64,000 nucleotides of DNA from Zingiber officinale (GCF_018446385.1 NC_056004.1:53014523-53078522), one strand, 5' to 3'; shown: positions 17,681 to 29,710, counted from the stretch's first letter. Made by a program: numbers and translations. The notes: generated by a model from the sequence alone, not told the origin.

Positions 17681-18931
17681 CGACGATTCATCCATGTTTC
17701 GGGTTGCTGCTTGGATGCAAACTCAAATAATAAGTATGATTCTTCTGTACCTGAGTCAACTATCCCTTTGTGATCACATGGGATTTTGATATATGTTCTC
17801 TAAATTTTTTTTAGAATAAGTTTCAACCGAAGTTGTATGAATGAATCCATATGCTACCTCTGCTTGGCATTCTGAAATTTAGAATTATCTAGGAAATATT
17901 AAATTTAGAATTTTAGAATTATCTCGATGCTATTGGTTTCTTCAATTCATTAACATTAATTTAACAAATAATTTCTAGATACATAACATGAACAATAAAT
18001 ACTACATCATCGAAGTCAAGAAAGGCAGGAACAATCATTAGGGTTCATATGGTGGGTGGAAGATTGACGATAAATAAAATTTTAGCTCGAATGTTCGTTC
18101 ATTCTCTCACAAGAACAGATAACTTAAAGACTGCCTTAAAGATCAAACACTCAAAAGAGAAGGAGCATGCTCAATGGCTTCTCATGCCACAAGCGGCAAC
18201 AATGACAAAACTAAGCTCATCAAAGCAGGCACACCGAACTCAGATGGAGTGATAACAAATGCAGAGTTGGGACTTTGGCTTGTAGGGGTAGAAGAGCCTG
18301 ACAATAACAAGCAAAAACACCAAAAGATAAGAATAATAGGTAACATGACTAATACATACAATTCAGTTTCAATTGATCACATTCCATGTATTAAAGCATA
18401 CGGTCTAAGACTAAACTAACTAGATTAGCTTCCAAATTGAACACAATGCTTATTTCACATCGAAACAACAATAAAAGCTAATAAGCAAGGGAAATTGAAG
18501 ATTCGAATAATCAGGTACTCCTACTTTGTTGAGGAAATGGGGCATTTAGCAAATTCAGTAAATCACCTGCTAAATGTGTCAACTTTTTTAGTATATCTAC
18601 AATGTTTATCCCAACATCAAGGATCAACACAAATTGCACCTATCCTTAATTTTTTTTAAAGATGGCATCCCATACTGCTCATGATATCAAATTTATCAGT
18701 CCTTGCATGGGTCAGTTATCAGTTAAATTAAACTGCCTGAAACTAGCTATTGTTTTGGTGTCAGCCATTCTAAATCAACTAAAACCACTTACTCCACTTG
18801 AATTGATATTAAAAGTATCTCTAGTTGTCTTCTCCTTCCATTGGCCTTCCCGCTCCCCCCTTTTCACCTTTCTAGCTTTTCTATGTACCCATCCTTTCAT
18901 TTTACTATCCCTCCAAAGAAACATGTTTGTT
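17681..18931. other. Intergenic DNA downstream of TPI
   Basis: Contains the TPI 3' end region (AATAATAAG at 17728 could serve as a poly(A) signal). Small frames at 18174-18419 and 18662-18934 match no family I recognise and have no supporting context. Confidence 0.5.
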
Positions 18932-19098
18932 TAAGGGAGAACATTGACATAATAGTAAAGTTGTTGGATCTAGAGGTTACGGGTTCGAGTCTCAAAAATA
19001 GTCTCTTGCAAAAACAGTATAAGAATGCGTACAATAGACCCTTCTCCGGAACCACCTTGTATTGAAGGGAGTTTCGTGCACCGAATTGTCTTTTTTTA
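18932..19098 (+). mobile_element. Au-type tRNA-derived SINE
   Basis: A degenerate box A region (AATAGTAAAGTTGTTGG) is followed by TCTAGAGGTTAC and box B GGTTCGAGTCT (18982-18992). The body GTCTCTTGCAAAAACAG, TGCGTACAATAGACCCTTC, CCGGAACC and TTCGTGCACCG ends in a T-run at 19091-19097. This order of blocks is that of the angiosperm Au SINE. The copy is moderately diverged. Confidence 0.88.
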
Positions 19099-19250
19099 TC
19101 AATGGACGAGCAAGCCAATAGATCATCAATATACCCATCCACTTTGTTTATAAGGTTGAAAGGGTGGTTTAATCAAGAAGGATATAATTAGGGATAGAGA
19201 TTTTGATTTATCCCTCATATTTGATCTATTCAAAATGGGCAATGTAAATG

Positions 19251-19419
19251 GAGATCAGATCCTCTGTCCCCATATTCTTGTGTCCCCATATCCCTTTGTC
19301 GATCGAATGGTCAATGATATTCTCATGATTTGCATTGTATTCTTGAGATGTGATCTAATCCGTCCGATCGACAAAAGGACATGGGGACACAAGAATCTGG
19401 GGACAGAGAATATGATCTC
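19251..19419. mobile_element. 169-bp Mutator-type MITE with 10-bp target duplication
   Basis: Arms of about 55-58 bases (19251-19308 and 19362-19419) are inverted copies sharing blocks such as TCTGTCCCC, ATTCTTGTGTCCCCAT and TTTGTCGATCG, around a loop of about 53 bases. The identical 10-mer AATGTAAATG flanks it at 19241-19250 and 19420-19429. Long terminal inverted repeats and a 9-11-bp duplication are typical of Mutator-like elements. It has no coding capacity. Confidence 0.9.
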
Positions 19420-19429
19420 AATGTAAATG

Positions 19430-20601
19430 AGAGCATTTTATTCATTAGCTTTTCATCCATGTGATGTTTTTAATATTCCTATTTCTAGAAACTGCCACAG
19501 GTTACTTATGTTCCTCTACCGATTGAACCCGTCTTTTTCCGAATCGTACTCAAATGTTCTTCCTGGTGACGCTTGTGTTTCTTCCTAGACTTCCGCATTC
19601 CCAACATCGTTTCTACTCACATTTGTGTTCTCTTTGCACCATGAATCTACTAGCTTGACTTTGTCTGTGGCTGTGTGATTCTGTCACCAAGATTTGCTCA
19701 CATAATTCTGCATGGACCAAATGATTTTATCAGTGATTCTATCTGTGTGGTTCTTCTTTGTGTTCTAATGATTTCTGTGCTTTAGCATCTATGTTATTCC
19801 CCAGTGATTCTGCCTTTAGTTGTTATTCCTGGTCATGTCTTTGGCCCAATTATCATCATCTTCCACCAGTAAATCCAGTCGCATCAAGGTAAGATTTGTG
19901 TGTGAGCATGTGTAAAGGCAGTGGGAGATAAAAAAAAGTTAGGACAGCAGAGGATTTTCTTCTTGGGCAACACTTTTGGTATCCGACACTAGAGGGGAGA
20001 TTTTTCCATTGTTTCTCACTTGATGTTGAGAAAGAAAACTAGGATGAACTAAGAGGCCTCTTGTATAATGTGTAAATAGTGATTTATTCAATTTGTATTA
20101 TACTTATGCTTCTATATTATAGACTCAGGTTCTCTCAAATGAGGAGAAACATATTAAATTGCACCTTTTTTAATTACGTGTTTGTACTATTTTACCATGA
20201 AAGGCAAGGGTTCCACCACTAAGCCATAAGGTTAGACGTTATTCAACATTCTAAAAATATCAAATTTTAATCTTGAAGTGTATAGTTTGAGAGAGTAGAT
20301 TCTAGCAAGCAATGTTAGACCAATCTCCAACCCTGTCCGGGTGTATTAAAAGCACTTGGTGATTTCAATATTGTGTAACTTCTCCAAAAAATCTAATGAT
20401 TAATTCTTTGGTTCATACACACACAAAGTTCACAAACCATTTAATTTTTTACTTGTCCTTGGGTGTAATAAGAAAAACCATCTTATATCACAATCAACTC
20501 ACCGATACAAACTCATCATGTGTTTGCAATGAGTATACAATGAAAAAAATCAAGCTTAAGTATTGACCAATTAATTTATGCAGTTAAGCTACCATGTTTA
20601 T
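19430..20601. other. Intergenic DNA, no gene seen
   Basis: AT-rich single-copy-looking DNA with no convincing reading frame, RNA gene or transposon end. Confidence 0.5.
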
Positions 20602-20795
20602 TGTGGCAAAAGGTGATGTGCTCAGCCCCAGTCCTACGACAAAATATAGACAGGTAAATCAAGATATGCAGCGGTCTCGTAAGTATGTGGGCCATTTTTT
20701 CCTCACGGGGAATGAATCTCACGAGAATCGACCTCTCGTCTTAATATGGTAAACCATCACCCGAGTACCAATTGCGCTATGCCCCTGGGGCAACT
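20602..20795 (-). mobile_element. tRNA-derived SINE, minus strand
   Basis: Read on the minus strand, it starts GGGGCATAGCGCAATTGG, a good box A, followed about 35 bases on by box B-like AGGTCGATTCTC (20723-20735 in plus coordinates). It continues through a non-tRNA body to TGAGCACATCACCTTTTGCC. Spacing and order match plant tRNA-derived SINEs. It is not a tRNA gene because the acceptor stem cannot be closed. Confidence 0.7.
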
Positions 20796-21062
20796 AGCAT
20801 CTCGTTGAGTCCAGTAATAGCAATTGGTATGAGAATGGATGTAATCCTAGCCTTAGGGAAATTCATTGGAGAGAATTAACGGTGTGGTAGAGTGATCTCA
20901 CACCTCAAGTGTGATGGAACAATCTTTCACCTTGTGACTTCATGAAGGCATCAAGGCAAAAGGTAGGAGACCCTGCTACTCACCATCAACACATGCCTAT
21001 CCTTCACTATTACTATACTTAGAACTACTATTCGTAATTTAGTAGCCCTGTAGTTAGCTTGT

Positions 21063-22278
21063 TTAACTTTTTGTCATTTCAATAGCTTGAAGCGCTTGCA
21101 TGGCTACCATCCACATTAAAAAGAGTACAGTGAACACCAAGGTTGTAGCTTTAGTGACTTGTTCACTGTTGAAGTCTAGCTCGAGAGAAAATCCAATCCA
21201 ACTGAAAATCCTAAAGCACTTATGTGTGAAATACCACTCTTGATATTTAAACATGATTAAAGTTTCTATCTCACTCACTACTCATCCTCTTTACCTTCAT
21301 GAACATTGCCCTCAGGCACAACATCAATCCGATACCACCTTAAAGCCCAGTAAAGAGCACAATCTAACCTAAAACACCAAGGGACCTCCAGATATTTAAT
21401 TATGCTTAAGCCCAAGTTAGCAAAATATAAACCTCTTTTCTTGGTTGCCCTCGTTCCAAAATTAAGAAATTCCTTAAAATTACAAAACTTAATTCCCATT
21501 CAATTTTTAGTACCAAGCAATATGCACAAAATTATCCAAATATAAGAGCACTGATGGTAAAGCCAATCCAAAGTCCAAACAAACTATTTTCTACAACTCA
21601 AGCAAGTTTGAAGGTAAATACTTGTCACTTTTTATCCAGTAAACGTAAAACAAATCAGATAACATAGACAAATGACTGAATCTTCCATACCTGTCGTATT
21701 CGAGGTCGAGGAGGAGGAGGATGGACCTTTCGCTGCAAATCACACAAGAAAATGTGGAAAGTAGTGGATTAGGGCTTTTGAAAAAAAGAATAATACATAT
21801 ATTGCGTAGTAAATCTCGGGGGAAAAAAAAACAAAAGGAAACTTGCAGCAAATTTGCCCATTTAGATCCCCACTAATTATTAGGAAAGAAAAAGGCAAAG
21901 GGATCCATTACATCCGGGGCTGGGCGAGGGCGTTGCTGCGGCGGTGGCGCACGCGCTCTGGTCGGTGGTAACGCCGCAGCGCCTGGCCATTTGTAGTGCC
22001 TTCTGGAGGTCGACGCCGAAAGCCTTGAGGAAGACGGTGTTATTAAAGAGGCCGCAGAGGCAAGGCAAGTCGTTGGTAGCCGTCTGCTTCAGCGGCCCGC
22101 AGCACGTTTGGGGCGGCGTCGTCGTCGAATTGAGGTACGATGCGCATCCCACCAGATTAGAAGCGCACGACGGCGGATTCTGCGCCGCGGACCCCGTCAC
22201 CGCTGAAGCTACCACTGCCGCCGCCATCAGGACTGCCGCGAAGTTGATTGCCATCTCGCCTACCTTCCGCTTTCCCAT
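21063..22278 (-). CDS. Non-specific lipid-transfer protein, GPI-anchored (LTPG/YLS3-like)
   Basis: Secreted small protein that binds lipids and is tethered outside the plasma membrane, a family involved in cuticle and suberin lipid export. Exons on the minus strand: 22278-21912, 21732-21691, 21175-21063. Junctions are GT-AG and phases join to 522 nt, 173 residues. Residues 9-32 are a hydrophobic signal peptide. The eight-cysteine motif is complete (C38, C45, C59-C60, C73-x-C75, C101, C110). A Ser/Thr/Pro-rich segment (PSPSPGSKGPSSSSS) follows, and exon 3 supplies the hydrophobic tail ATTLVFTVLFLMWMV expected of a GPI signal. Either the ATG at 22278 or the one at 22254 (MAINFAAVL) could be used; the second gives a more typical signal peptide. 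Exon 3 is assigned from frame and hydrophobicity, so it is less certain than exon 1. Confidence 0.88.
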
Positions 22279-22427
22279 TCCTTTTCCCTCACGCTTTCTG
22301 GAAACGAGCAGATAACAGGGAGAAGCGACGCCACGAGCTTGCTACATAGCGAGTGTCATGCAGTACGATCTACATCCACCGATTTTTTTTCTGAAACAGC
22401 GCATCGGATATCAGGTTACGTGGCATG

Positions 22428-22435
22428 TATTTATA
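22428..22435 (-). promoter_or_regulatory. TATA box of the lipid-transfer protein gene
   Basis: The minus strand reads TTATAAATAC about 150 bases upstream of the start codon. An ACGT-core element (GCCACGTAA, 22416-22424) is next to it and could be an ABRE/G-box-like site. Confidence 0.55.
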
Positions 22436-23453
22436 AGTTGAATCCTGCTGAATTCATATTATGCCAAGTCTTTTCGTGAATGCTGTTTGTGGAAGTGTAC
22501 CCCGTTTTCTGCGTTCTTTAATATTTTAATGGAGATGTAGACAAAGGTGAGTTGGAGTGTCCATGAAGCGTGGGATCGGGTCACTGTGTGCGTACGGGCA
22601 CATAATATTCGTTTAGGACTATGGTACTTTACCAAGTTTCAGTTTAAATGTTTTATTCTTATATAATGATTTTTATTTATTTTAAAAGATCTGTCTGTTC
22701 GAGATAGTAAGCAATAAATATTTAGAATATTACTGATTTTTATTAATATTTTATAGAAGTACCCGATTGTTTTAGATATGCTTTATTGAATAGACTTAGC
22801 AAAATAAAAAAGTGTATTTTATTTTGATTACAGTAAAAGAAAAAGAAATTTTACGCATAAAGTATTATTATATTAGAATATATTTTTTTCAACTTAATCA
22901 AAATTTCTTCAACTTGGTTCCATTCGCTTTGATATTATTATATTAGTTCTATGTTATTCAAAACTATTTTAGTTTAAATTACTACAACCCATAGCTACAA
23001 CATTTGGATTGTCATTCAAGGGTCTAATATGGTAAAAAAGATGATTCATTCGCTCAATATTTTCGTAAATTTGTTCCTAAGTTAACACGGAACAAATAAA
23101 TCATTAGTAACTATTAGTCACTAATAAAATGATCAAGAAAGACATGCTCACAAACACTAAATTTATCATTCAAAGGTCTAGAACTCACAATTAATTAGCA
23201 TTTAAGGGATTTAGAACTCAGATATTGTTGTAGCCTTATATGGCAAAACTTGCACTTACCACTAGATTAAGGCTCTATTTACTTCCAAGTCTAGAATGAG
23301 GAAAGAAAGGAATCCTTGTAGATTTTTTTTTATGGAAAAGTGATACAGATCCAATATGACCTTTTTAACCTCAAATTATTATTACTTTTAACTTAGAATT
23401 TAGAATCAGAATTTGTTGGTGGCTACGCTTGCAGAATTTAAAAATCTATATTT
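22436..23453. other. AT-rich intergenic DNA, no gene seen
   Basis: The proximal part is upstream sequence of the minus-strand lipid-transfer gene. The rest is AT-rich with no frames of note. Confidence 0.5.
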
Positions 23454-23461
23454 GTTACGTG

Positions 23462-24564
23462 TAAGACCGACTCAAAGCATAGGCCACTAAGACCTAAGCC
23501 TAGGGCCCCTATTATATTGGGGCCCACCTCTCTCTCTATATATAGAAATATATGAGTTTAGATAATAATATTTAAAATTAGGATTAAAATCAATTTTAAT
23601 CTAGATTTATTTTCATAGGTAATTTTAATTTTTTACCAATCAAGTTAGATTTATTCAATAATTATTTTTTTTATTTTATTATATTTTTATAAATTAAATT
23701 TAAATTTGGTAGTTTTTTTATTTATTTACTCGTTAAATTTAGATTTGATTTCTAATTTAAGTTTTTTACTTTAAAGTTATATTTGGTTGTTAATTTTTAT
23801 TATTTTTATTAAAATTTTATGTAAAATTTTAAATATTTTATTAATAAAAAATTAATTTACTGACAAAAATTAAGTAGATTAATAAATTAAATATATTTAT
23901 GCGTTTACTTATATTTTTTTTATAAAAATACTTTTAAAAGTTAAACCCATATTTAGAATAATAAATTTGATTTATAATTTATCCAATTTAAAATTGATAA
24001 AACGACAACTCGATCCATAAAACTCTCGATAATGTAAAATTTCAATGAAGGATTTATTATATACAGTATCAACAATAATTTTACTGCTTCGTTCAGACTT
24101 TTCTTTATCGAAATTAAAATTTATTTATAAAAAAAATTAAATAACAATTAAAATGTATATTATTGAAATTATTATAATTTATTTCTCAACAAATTAATTA
24201 GTATATTTAACATATTATTGATGAAATTTAATTTTATTTAATTTAAAAATATTGATTAGATAAATATATTATTTTTAATAAATTATGCTTCAAAGTTTAG
24301 CCTAAACGAATTTTTATATTTAAATTTTTTTTTTAATAAAAAAGTGAGCTTTTGTATAAGATAAAGATACTTAGTGACCTAGTTAGTGATTGCTTTTAAT
24401 TGTGAAAATAATTTTTCTACTAGGTATAAATTGTCCTTTCAAATTTTACTAATAAAATTAAATATCTCTAATAATAGTTTATAAAAAATCTATTTTTTAA
24501 AAAATATTAAGGCCTTAGAAGAAATTGTCTGCCTAGGGCCTTATGAATCGTTGAGACGGCCTTG
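23462..24564. mobile_element. 1.1-kb hAT-type non-autonomous DNA transposon
   Basis: Perfect 8-bp direct repeats GTTACGTG flank it (23454-23461 and 24565-24572). The ends are imperfect inverted repeats, TAAGACCGACTCAA on the left and CAAGGCCGTCTCAA read inward from the right, followed on both sides by subterminal CCTAGG(C)-rich words (CCTAGGGCCCC, GGCCCTAGGC). The interior is very AT-rich and has no transposase. An 8-bp duplication with CAAGG-type ends is typical of hAT elements. Confidence 0.85.
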
Positions 24565-24572
24565 GTTACGTG

Positions 24573-25567
24573 AAACTCATAATCATCAATTTTCAAACTT
24601 AAATTCTACCGTTTAAGTCCTCATCCGAGCCTCCAAAGATTTTATTATTAATTTTAGTAAATTTTAGAATATTTTTGATATTCCTGTCTAGTTGTATGAG
24701 GATGGATCTCTTAATTAATAATAAAACTTTATTCTTTTTAACAAAAGATGATTTTTCCCGCTTATTTTTTTAAAGTTTTCTTCAAGTCTTCTTCAGAATC
24801 CCCCTTCTATCGCTAGGATATCCTATTGTGCTTATTTACTTGAATTAAGGAAGAGGAATGAGATTAATCCAAACACTATTGTTAGAACAAAAGAAAGAAA
24901 ACTAAATAATTTATTGTCCAAGACACCATTTTAAAAAAAATCATTTCTAATAAAAGACTCAACCCTTTATTAAATTAAAAAAATGTTTAAAATATTAATA
25001 ATTGTGTTCTTCAATAATCAATATCTTTATTTTATTTTTTAAAAATATTTATAAATATACATTATAAATGTACTTGTACATTAGCATTATTAACCACAGT
25101 GACATATTTATATGTCAACTAAATTTGTGTTCCCTTGAGATGATATAATGATTAAGATATAATATATTATTATTTAAAGTTTTATGGTCGAAATTTGACA
25201 TGTCTGATTATATTTTTTTTATGTCTTAACCATCTACACTAATGAATTAATAAAAGCATTGGATGAAGGAATCAATTTTTACCACACACATGTCTACTAA
25301 ACTTCTAGTGTGTAACGAGTTCAGTAGTATATATTTTAGTAGACAATTCTATTTGCTCGGACTAGTTTTTCAAAACAATAAGATCAGTATTATAAATTCA
25401 TATGACTTTTTTTCCCTCGAGCAAAGGATTTTCAGTCGGGAACATAGAGTGATTTATTGACCTCGATAGCTTATGCCGTAATAAATCAAGCAGGTCTGAT
25501 GAGTTCTATAAATACTAACACGAAAAATAATTAAACTTCAGAGATGCTAAAACACACCAGTAGCTAA
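24573..25567. other. AT-rich intergenic DNA, no gene seen
   Basis: Long A/T runs, no convincing frame. A tRNA-like pair of words (ATATAATGATTAAGA and GGTCGAAATTTGAC, near 25143-25200) could be a decayed SINE but is too weak to call. Confidence 0.45.
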
Positions 25568-26222
25568 CCCTATGTTTGAATGGGATGAGTAAAGGTTCAT
25601 TAGCAAAAGATAAAGGGAGGAAAAGAGAGAATAAATAAAGCATTTATATTTTCCTTATTTGGGAGGGAAGAAAGATTCATTAACATAACATGTGTTATCG
25701 TATTTGGGAGAAAAGTGAGGATAATGAAGGTTAAATATATAAAGTGATAAAATTATCCTCATTTTTATTAAAAACTTTATTCAAGAAATTAGTGTATCTT
25801 ATATATATTTATTAGTTAAGACTTACACATTCAAACATTTGTAACTTATTTGTCAAAGTCGGTGTCGGCGTTGAATTTAGTGTCGTTATCAAAGTTGACG
25901 TCGGTGTCGACATCAAAGTCGGCGTCAGGCGTCAGCATCAAAGTCGGCGTCGGCATCAAAGTCGGAGTTAGCGTTGGCGGAGTACGAGTGTTGGGCAGTG
26001 TGAGTCGAGCGGTGCGATAAAGTGTATCTAAAATAATGATTTTTGGAATTAATATAATAAAATAGAGATAAAATTGGAACACAAATATTTTTAATTTCCC
26101 TTACCCTTCCTTACACCCTAAATCGAGGTGTAAAAAATTCTTTTATTTTATTCAATGGGTAAGGAAGGTTAATTAAAATTTACCCTTCCTTTCCGTAGTT
26201 CACTTCCTCCCAAACAGAGTTT
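25568..26222. mobile_element. PIF/Harbinger-like MITE
   Basis: The left end CCCTATGTTTGAATGGGATG and the inverted right end AAACTCTGTTTGGGAGGAAG resemble each other and the GGG..TGTTTGG termini of PIF/Harbinger elements. TAA lies on both sides (25565-25567 and 26223-26225), fitting their 3-bp target duplication. A second similar terminus, CCTCCCAAACAGTGT followed by TAA, occurs near 26270-26283, so a nested or alternative end is possible. There is no transposase. Confidence 0.55.
25855..25980. repeat. GTCGGCGTCGGCATCAAA minisatellite
   Basis: Six to seven degenerate copies of an 18-bp unit built from ATCAAAGTCGGCGTCGGC, a CpG-rich island inside the AT-rich MITE. Confidence 0.8.
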
Positions 26223-27009
26223 TAAGTTTTCCTTCTACTTCTTTTCTCTTTCCTCTCCTTCTCTCACCTCCTCCCAAACAGTGTTAAGAGGGCAAAGAGA
26301 CGGCACTAAGGGGGCCGCTAAGTTAGCGGATCTACCTTTTTTTTAAGAGAGCAAAGAGAGAGCGAGGGCAAAACTAAGCATCATCGCCCATGGTCACCAC
26401 GAAGAACCTCCCACCGTGTTGCTGGTGTACTGGAACCGTTGGAAAGCTCGTCTTGAGGTGCTAGCCCAACAAGTTGGCAGCAGGAGCCTGGAGGAGGCCT
26501 GCGGTTATGAGATAGTTGGGGCCAAGGCAACTCTGGAGAAGGGGAGCAGTCACGAGAATGCGGACAGTGGAGCAATCGCGGGAGAGGAGTCGACGGGGAG
26601 CAAAGGAGTTGCTGGAGAGGAGTCGGTGGTGAGTAAAGTCGCGGAAGAGAAAGAGGGAGTTGCGGATGAGAAAGAGGAAGAGAGAAAAAGGAGAGGATAT
26701 TTATGTTTTTTTATTGCGTTCTTTCCCTTTGCTTTCTGAGGATCAATTTTGCTCTCAAATTTGGAGAAGGAATAAATTTTCCATCACCTTTAAATTTTTA
26801 ATCAAGTAAACAATAAAACTTCTCTTATTTTACTTTCCCTATCTACAAGTAAACATACCTAAAAGATGTATGATATTTTAAATAAAATATACTTTATATT
26901 ATTTTGGGAGTTCTAGCTTTTATTTAGGATAAAAATCAAAAGGATATATTTTTCTTTTTTTTTAAATGCCAATGTTATTTAAAAATATTTTTATTTCAAT
27001 ATTATTAAT
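26223..27009. other. Intergenic DNA with a GC-richer low-complexity island
   Basis: A purine-rich, relatively GC-rich stretch at 26380-26740 supports a 107-codon frame (26416-26739) rich in E, K, G and V that matches no family I recognise. It is probably composition-driven. AT-rich DNA follows. Confidence 0.35.
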
Positions 27010-27480
27010 TCTATGTGACGTCCCCTTGATTTGGTCAATAGAAAAGTCATGGTATGATGAAGGTTCTATAATACAAGGATCATGTGACGCGCTCCAGGAC
27101 TCGATCAAGCCTCCATATGGCTTATCAATAATCTCTGATTGGTCGAGCCAAGCCAATCTGACCATGTTCCCAATCTTCTGAGTTGCCGACTCACTAATTT
27201 CTTGCCTTGCCAAGTCATCGAGCTGTCGACCTTTTGACCTCCCAAGCTCTCGACATACAAATGACACCTTTTAATGAGGTATTATAGCGGTATTAATGAG
27301 ATCTTCTCTCCTTACATAAGGCGATGATAAGAGAAGGGACTCTATATCTCAAATTCTCTAACTATACTTTTCATATTTACTTACTTTCTTCTATTATCGA
27401 AATACCATGCTAACTTACGCATTAGAATGATTTTGCTGGGGGAATTCCTGACAAACTTTGTTACTTTATGTAGGAATCGC
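27010..27480 (+). repeat. Eroded gypsy-type LTR remnant
   Basis: Near the right side, ACTTACGCATTAGAATG followed by GCTGGGGGAATTCC is a mutated form of the ACTTGAGCGTCGGAGGG...GGGGACCCC word found in U5 of many plant Ty3/gypsy LTRs. The differences are mostly C-to-T and G-to-A. Boundaries are uncertain. Confidence 0.45.
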
Positions 27481-27784
27481 CGCATTAGGTAAAGAAATCT
27501 AATAAAAGATCTCAACATAATTGTTCTTTATGTCGGGATAAACTTCTTCCATAGAAATTACCGTGATGAGATTTCTAAATTGAAATATTTTGAAGCGGTC
27601 TATGAAGAATGTGAGCGAAAGACACCGATGAGTTGTTTCCAAACTGTTCGATCGAAGCATTATCGAGGTAGATATGGGATTTTCTTTTATAATGTTGGGT
27701 TTTGAAAATACCTAAATCATTTTCAAAATATCTAAATCATGTAGGTGTGACTTTGAAAATTCCAAAATTACGTATGCATTTCCT
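27481..27784. other. Short intergenic stretch
   Basis: No frame, repeat or element end recognised. Confidence 0.4.
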
Positions 27785-27789
27785 ATTAT

Positions 27790-29619
27790 TGTTGGGATTT
27801 TCGGGCCGCAAAAATCGCTTTTTCGCGTTGCGGAAACCCCGAATCTCCCATGCCACCGGATCTGTGCGAATTTTATAAACAAAATTTCGAGTACGAGTTT
27901 ACTAAAGCCTAGATCTACACTAGAGAAGGAATTTACCCTCGATGCGATGCCCTTCGCAATCCCACTCGTCCAACGATTAGCCGGATCGCGAGATCGTCAA
28001 GCGTACGATCCTCTAGAAGTATCCACACGAACAAACTAGGTGGAGAAGACCAAACAAAGGTGTGCTAGCACCTTAGATCAGTCATGGCAAAGAGGAGGAG
28101 AGGGAGAGCAAGAAGAGAGGTGAGGAAGAAGAAGGAATCAATTGGCTTGAATGAAAAAATCAACACATTCATTCCACCATAAGTGGCCGGCCACTCTAAG
28201 GTTTGTAACCTCCTTTCTCATTTAATGTGGCCATTAAAGAGGAGATTTGTAACCTCCATGAGGTGGCACACACATGTGCTAAACATGATGATGTGTAACA
28301 CCATTATTGGCCACTTAATGCCAACTCACAAATGAGGTGGCAAATAGTCAAGTCAAACTTGACTCTTCCTCTTCCTCTCAAGTCAAGTCAAACTTGACAT
28401 TATAACTCCCATGGTTGATTAAATCCAACCATTTGATTCAAGTCAATTTAATATAATGGATCTAATTCATTTAATTAAATTGATTCAATGAGTCATAATC
28501 TAATTAGACTCATTAAACACATGAATCAAATTGAGCCTAACTCAATTAACCCAATTAGGATTACTCTTAATCTAATTTGATTCATCACATGAATCTAATC
28601 CTCTTGATTCATCATATGAACCTAATCTCCATCTAATTGTCCTTTGTGTGTGACCATATAGGTTCTTATAACGTTGGCAATGCTCCTAAACCCATTTAGA
28701 AGTATAAGTAATGAGCGGTATCTAGCAACACATCATTACTACCCAAGTTATAAGAATGTTGAGATCCAACATCACCTTGTGACTACTAATTGTGACTCCT
28801 CACAATATATGACAAGTGTCCTTCTATCCTTGACATCTATATTGATCAATGTGAGACATAGACCGTGCCATCCTCTAATCAATCTAAATCTTGAACTCTA
28901 AGTAGACTCACTCAATCAAATGAGCTCAACATCTCATATTGACTCATTTGGGCATGGCCATGCACTTAGTGGTCTCACTCTATCAAGAATATCGATGTCA
29001 CTCCCGTCATATAGGAGGGATAGATCCCATCTACATCACTCACATCCCTCCGCATAATTTATTACATACCCAGTAATCGCCTTTATAGTCCACCCAGTTA
29101 CGGGTGACGTTTGACAAAACCAAAGTACATAACTCCTTATGTAGAGAACCATGGTGACTTCAGGTCTAAGGACTAATAGTCATACTAATAGCCACATGAG
29201 AAAGTATATGACACTCATATAACGATCCATGATACTTTCTCATGGCGGGTCATTCAGTATACATTCTCCAATGCATACCCATGTGTCAACTTGATATCTC
29301 CAAATCCATGACTTGTGAGATCAAGTCATCGAGTTGACCTACATGCTAGTCTCGTTGCATTAACATTGTCCCTGAATGTTAATACTCGACTAGGAATGAT
29401 TAAGAGTAGTGTTCCCTATATCATTTCATTATCGATTCAACTAACCGATTGATATAGGTAAGAACCCTCTACTCAAGGACGTTATTATACTTAGTTTATT
29501 TGGCACCAATACAAGTAAGCATAATAACCAAAAAGCCAAATGCCTTTATATATAAGAATATGATACAATGAGTCCATACAACAATCATCAAATGATTGGC
29601 TCTAGGGCTCTAACTAACA
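27790..29619. mobile_element. Solo LTR (1,830 bp) with ATTAT target duplication
   Basis: Starts TGTTGGGATTTTCGGG, ends CTCTAACTAACA, and is flanked by perfect ATTAT repeats (27785-27789 and 29620-29624). There is no primer-binding site, coding sequence or second LTR, so it is a solo LTR. It shares blocks with the LTR in TPI intron 1. The TG...CA ends and 5-bp duplication fit copia, but the superfamily is not proven. Confidence 0.88.
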
Positions 29620-29710
29620 ATTATACCCCTACTCTTTTCGTGTCACCATCCAAACCAAAAAATAAATAAATTCTAATCCATTATTTTCTTTTCCCCTTAA
29701 AAAAACCCAC

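Noticed and set aside
18174-18419. 81-codon frame starting MASHATSGNND
   Set aside because: No recognisable domain, no promoter or splice context that could be defended.
20602-20795. Possible tRNA gene on the minus strand
   Set aside because: Box A and box B are present but a cloverleaf with acceptor stem cannot be formed and a non-tRNA body follows, so it is called a SINE.
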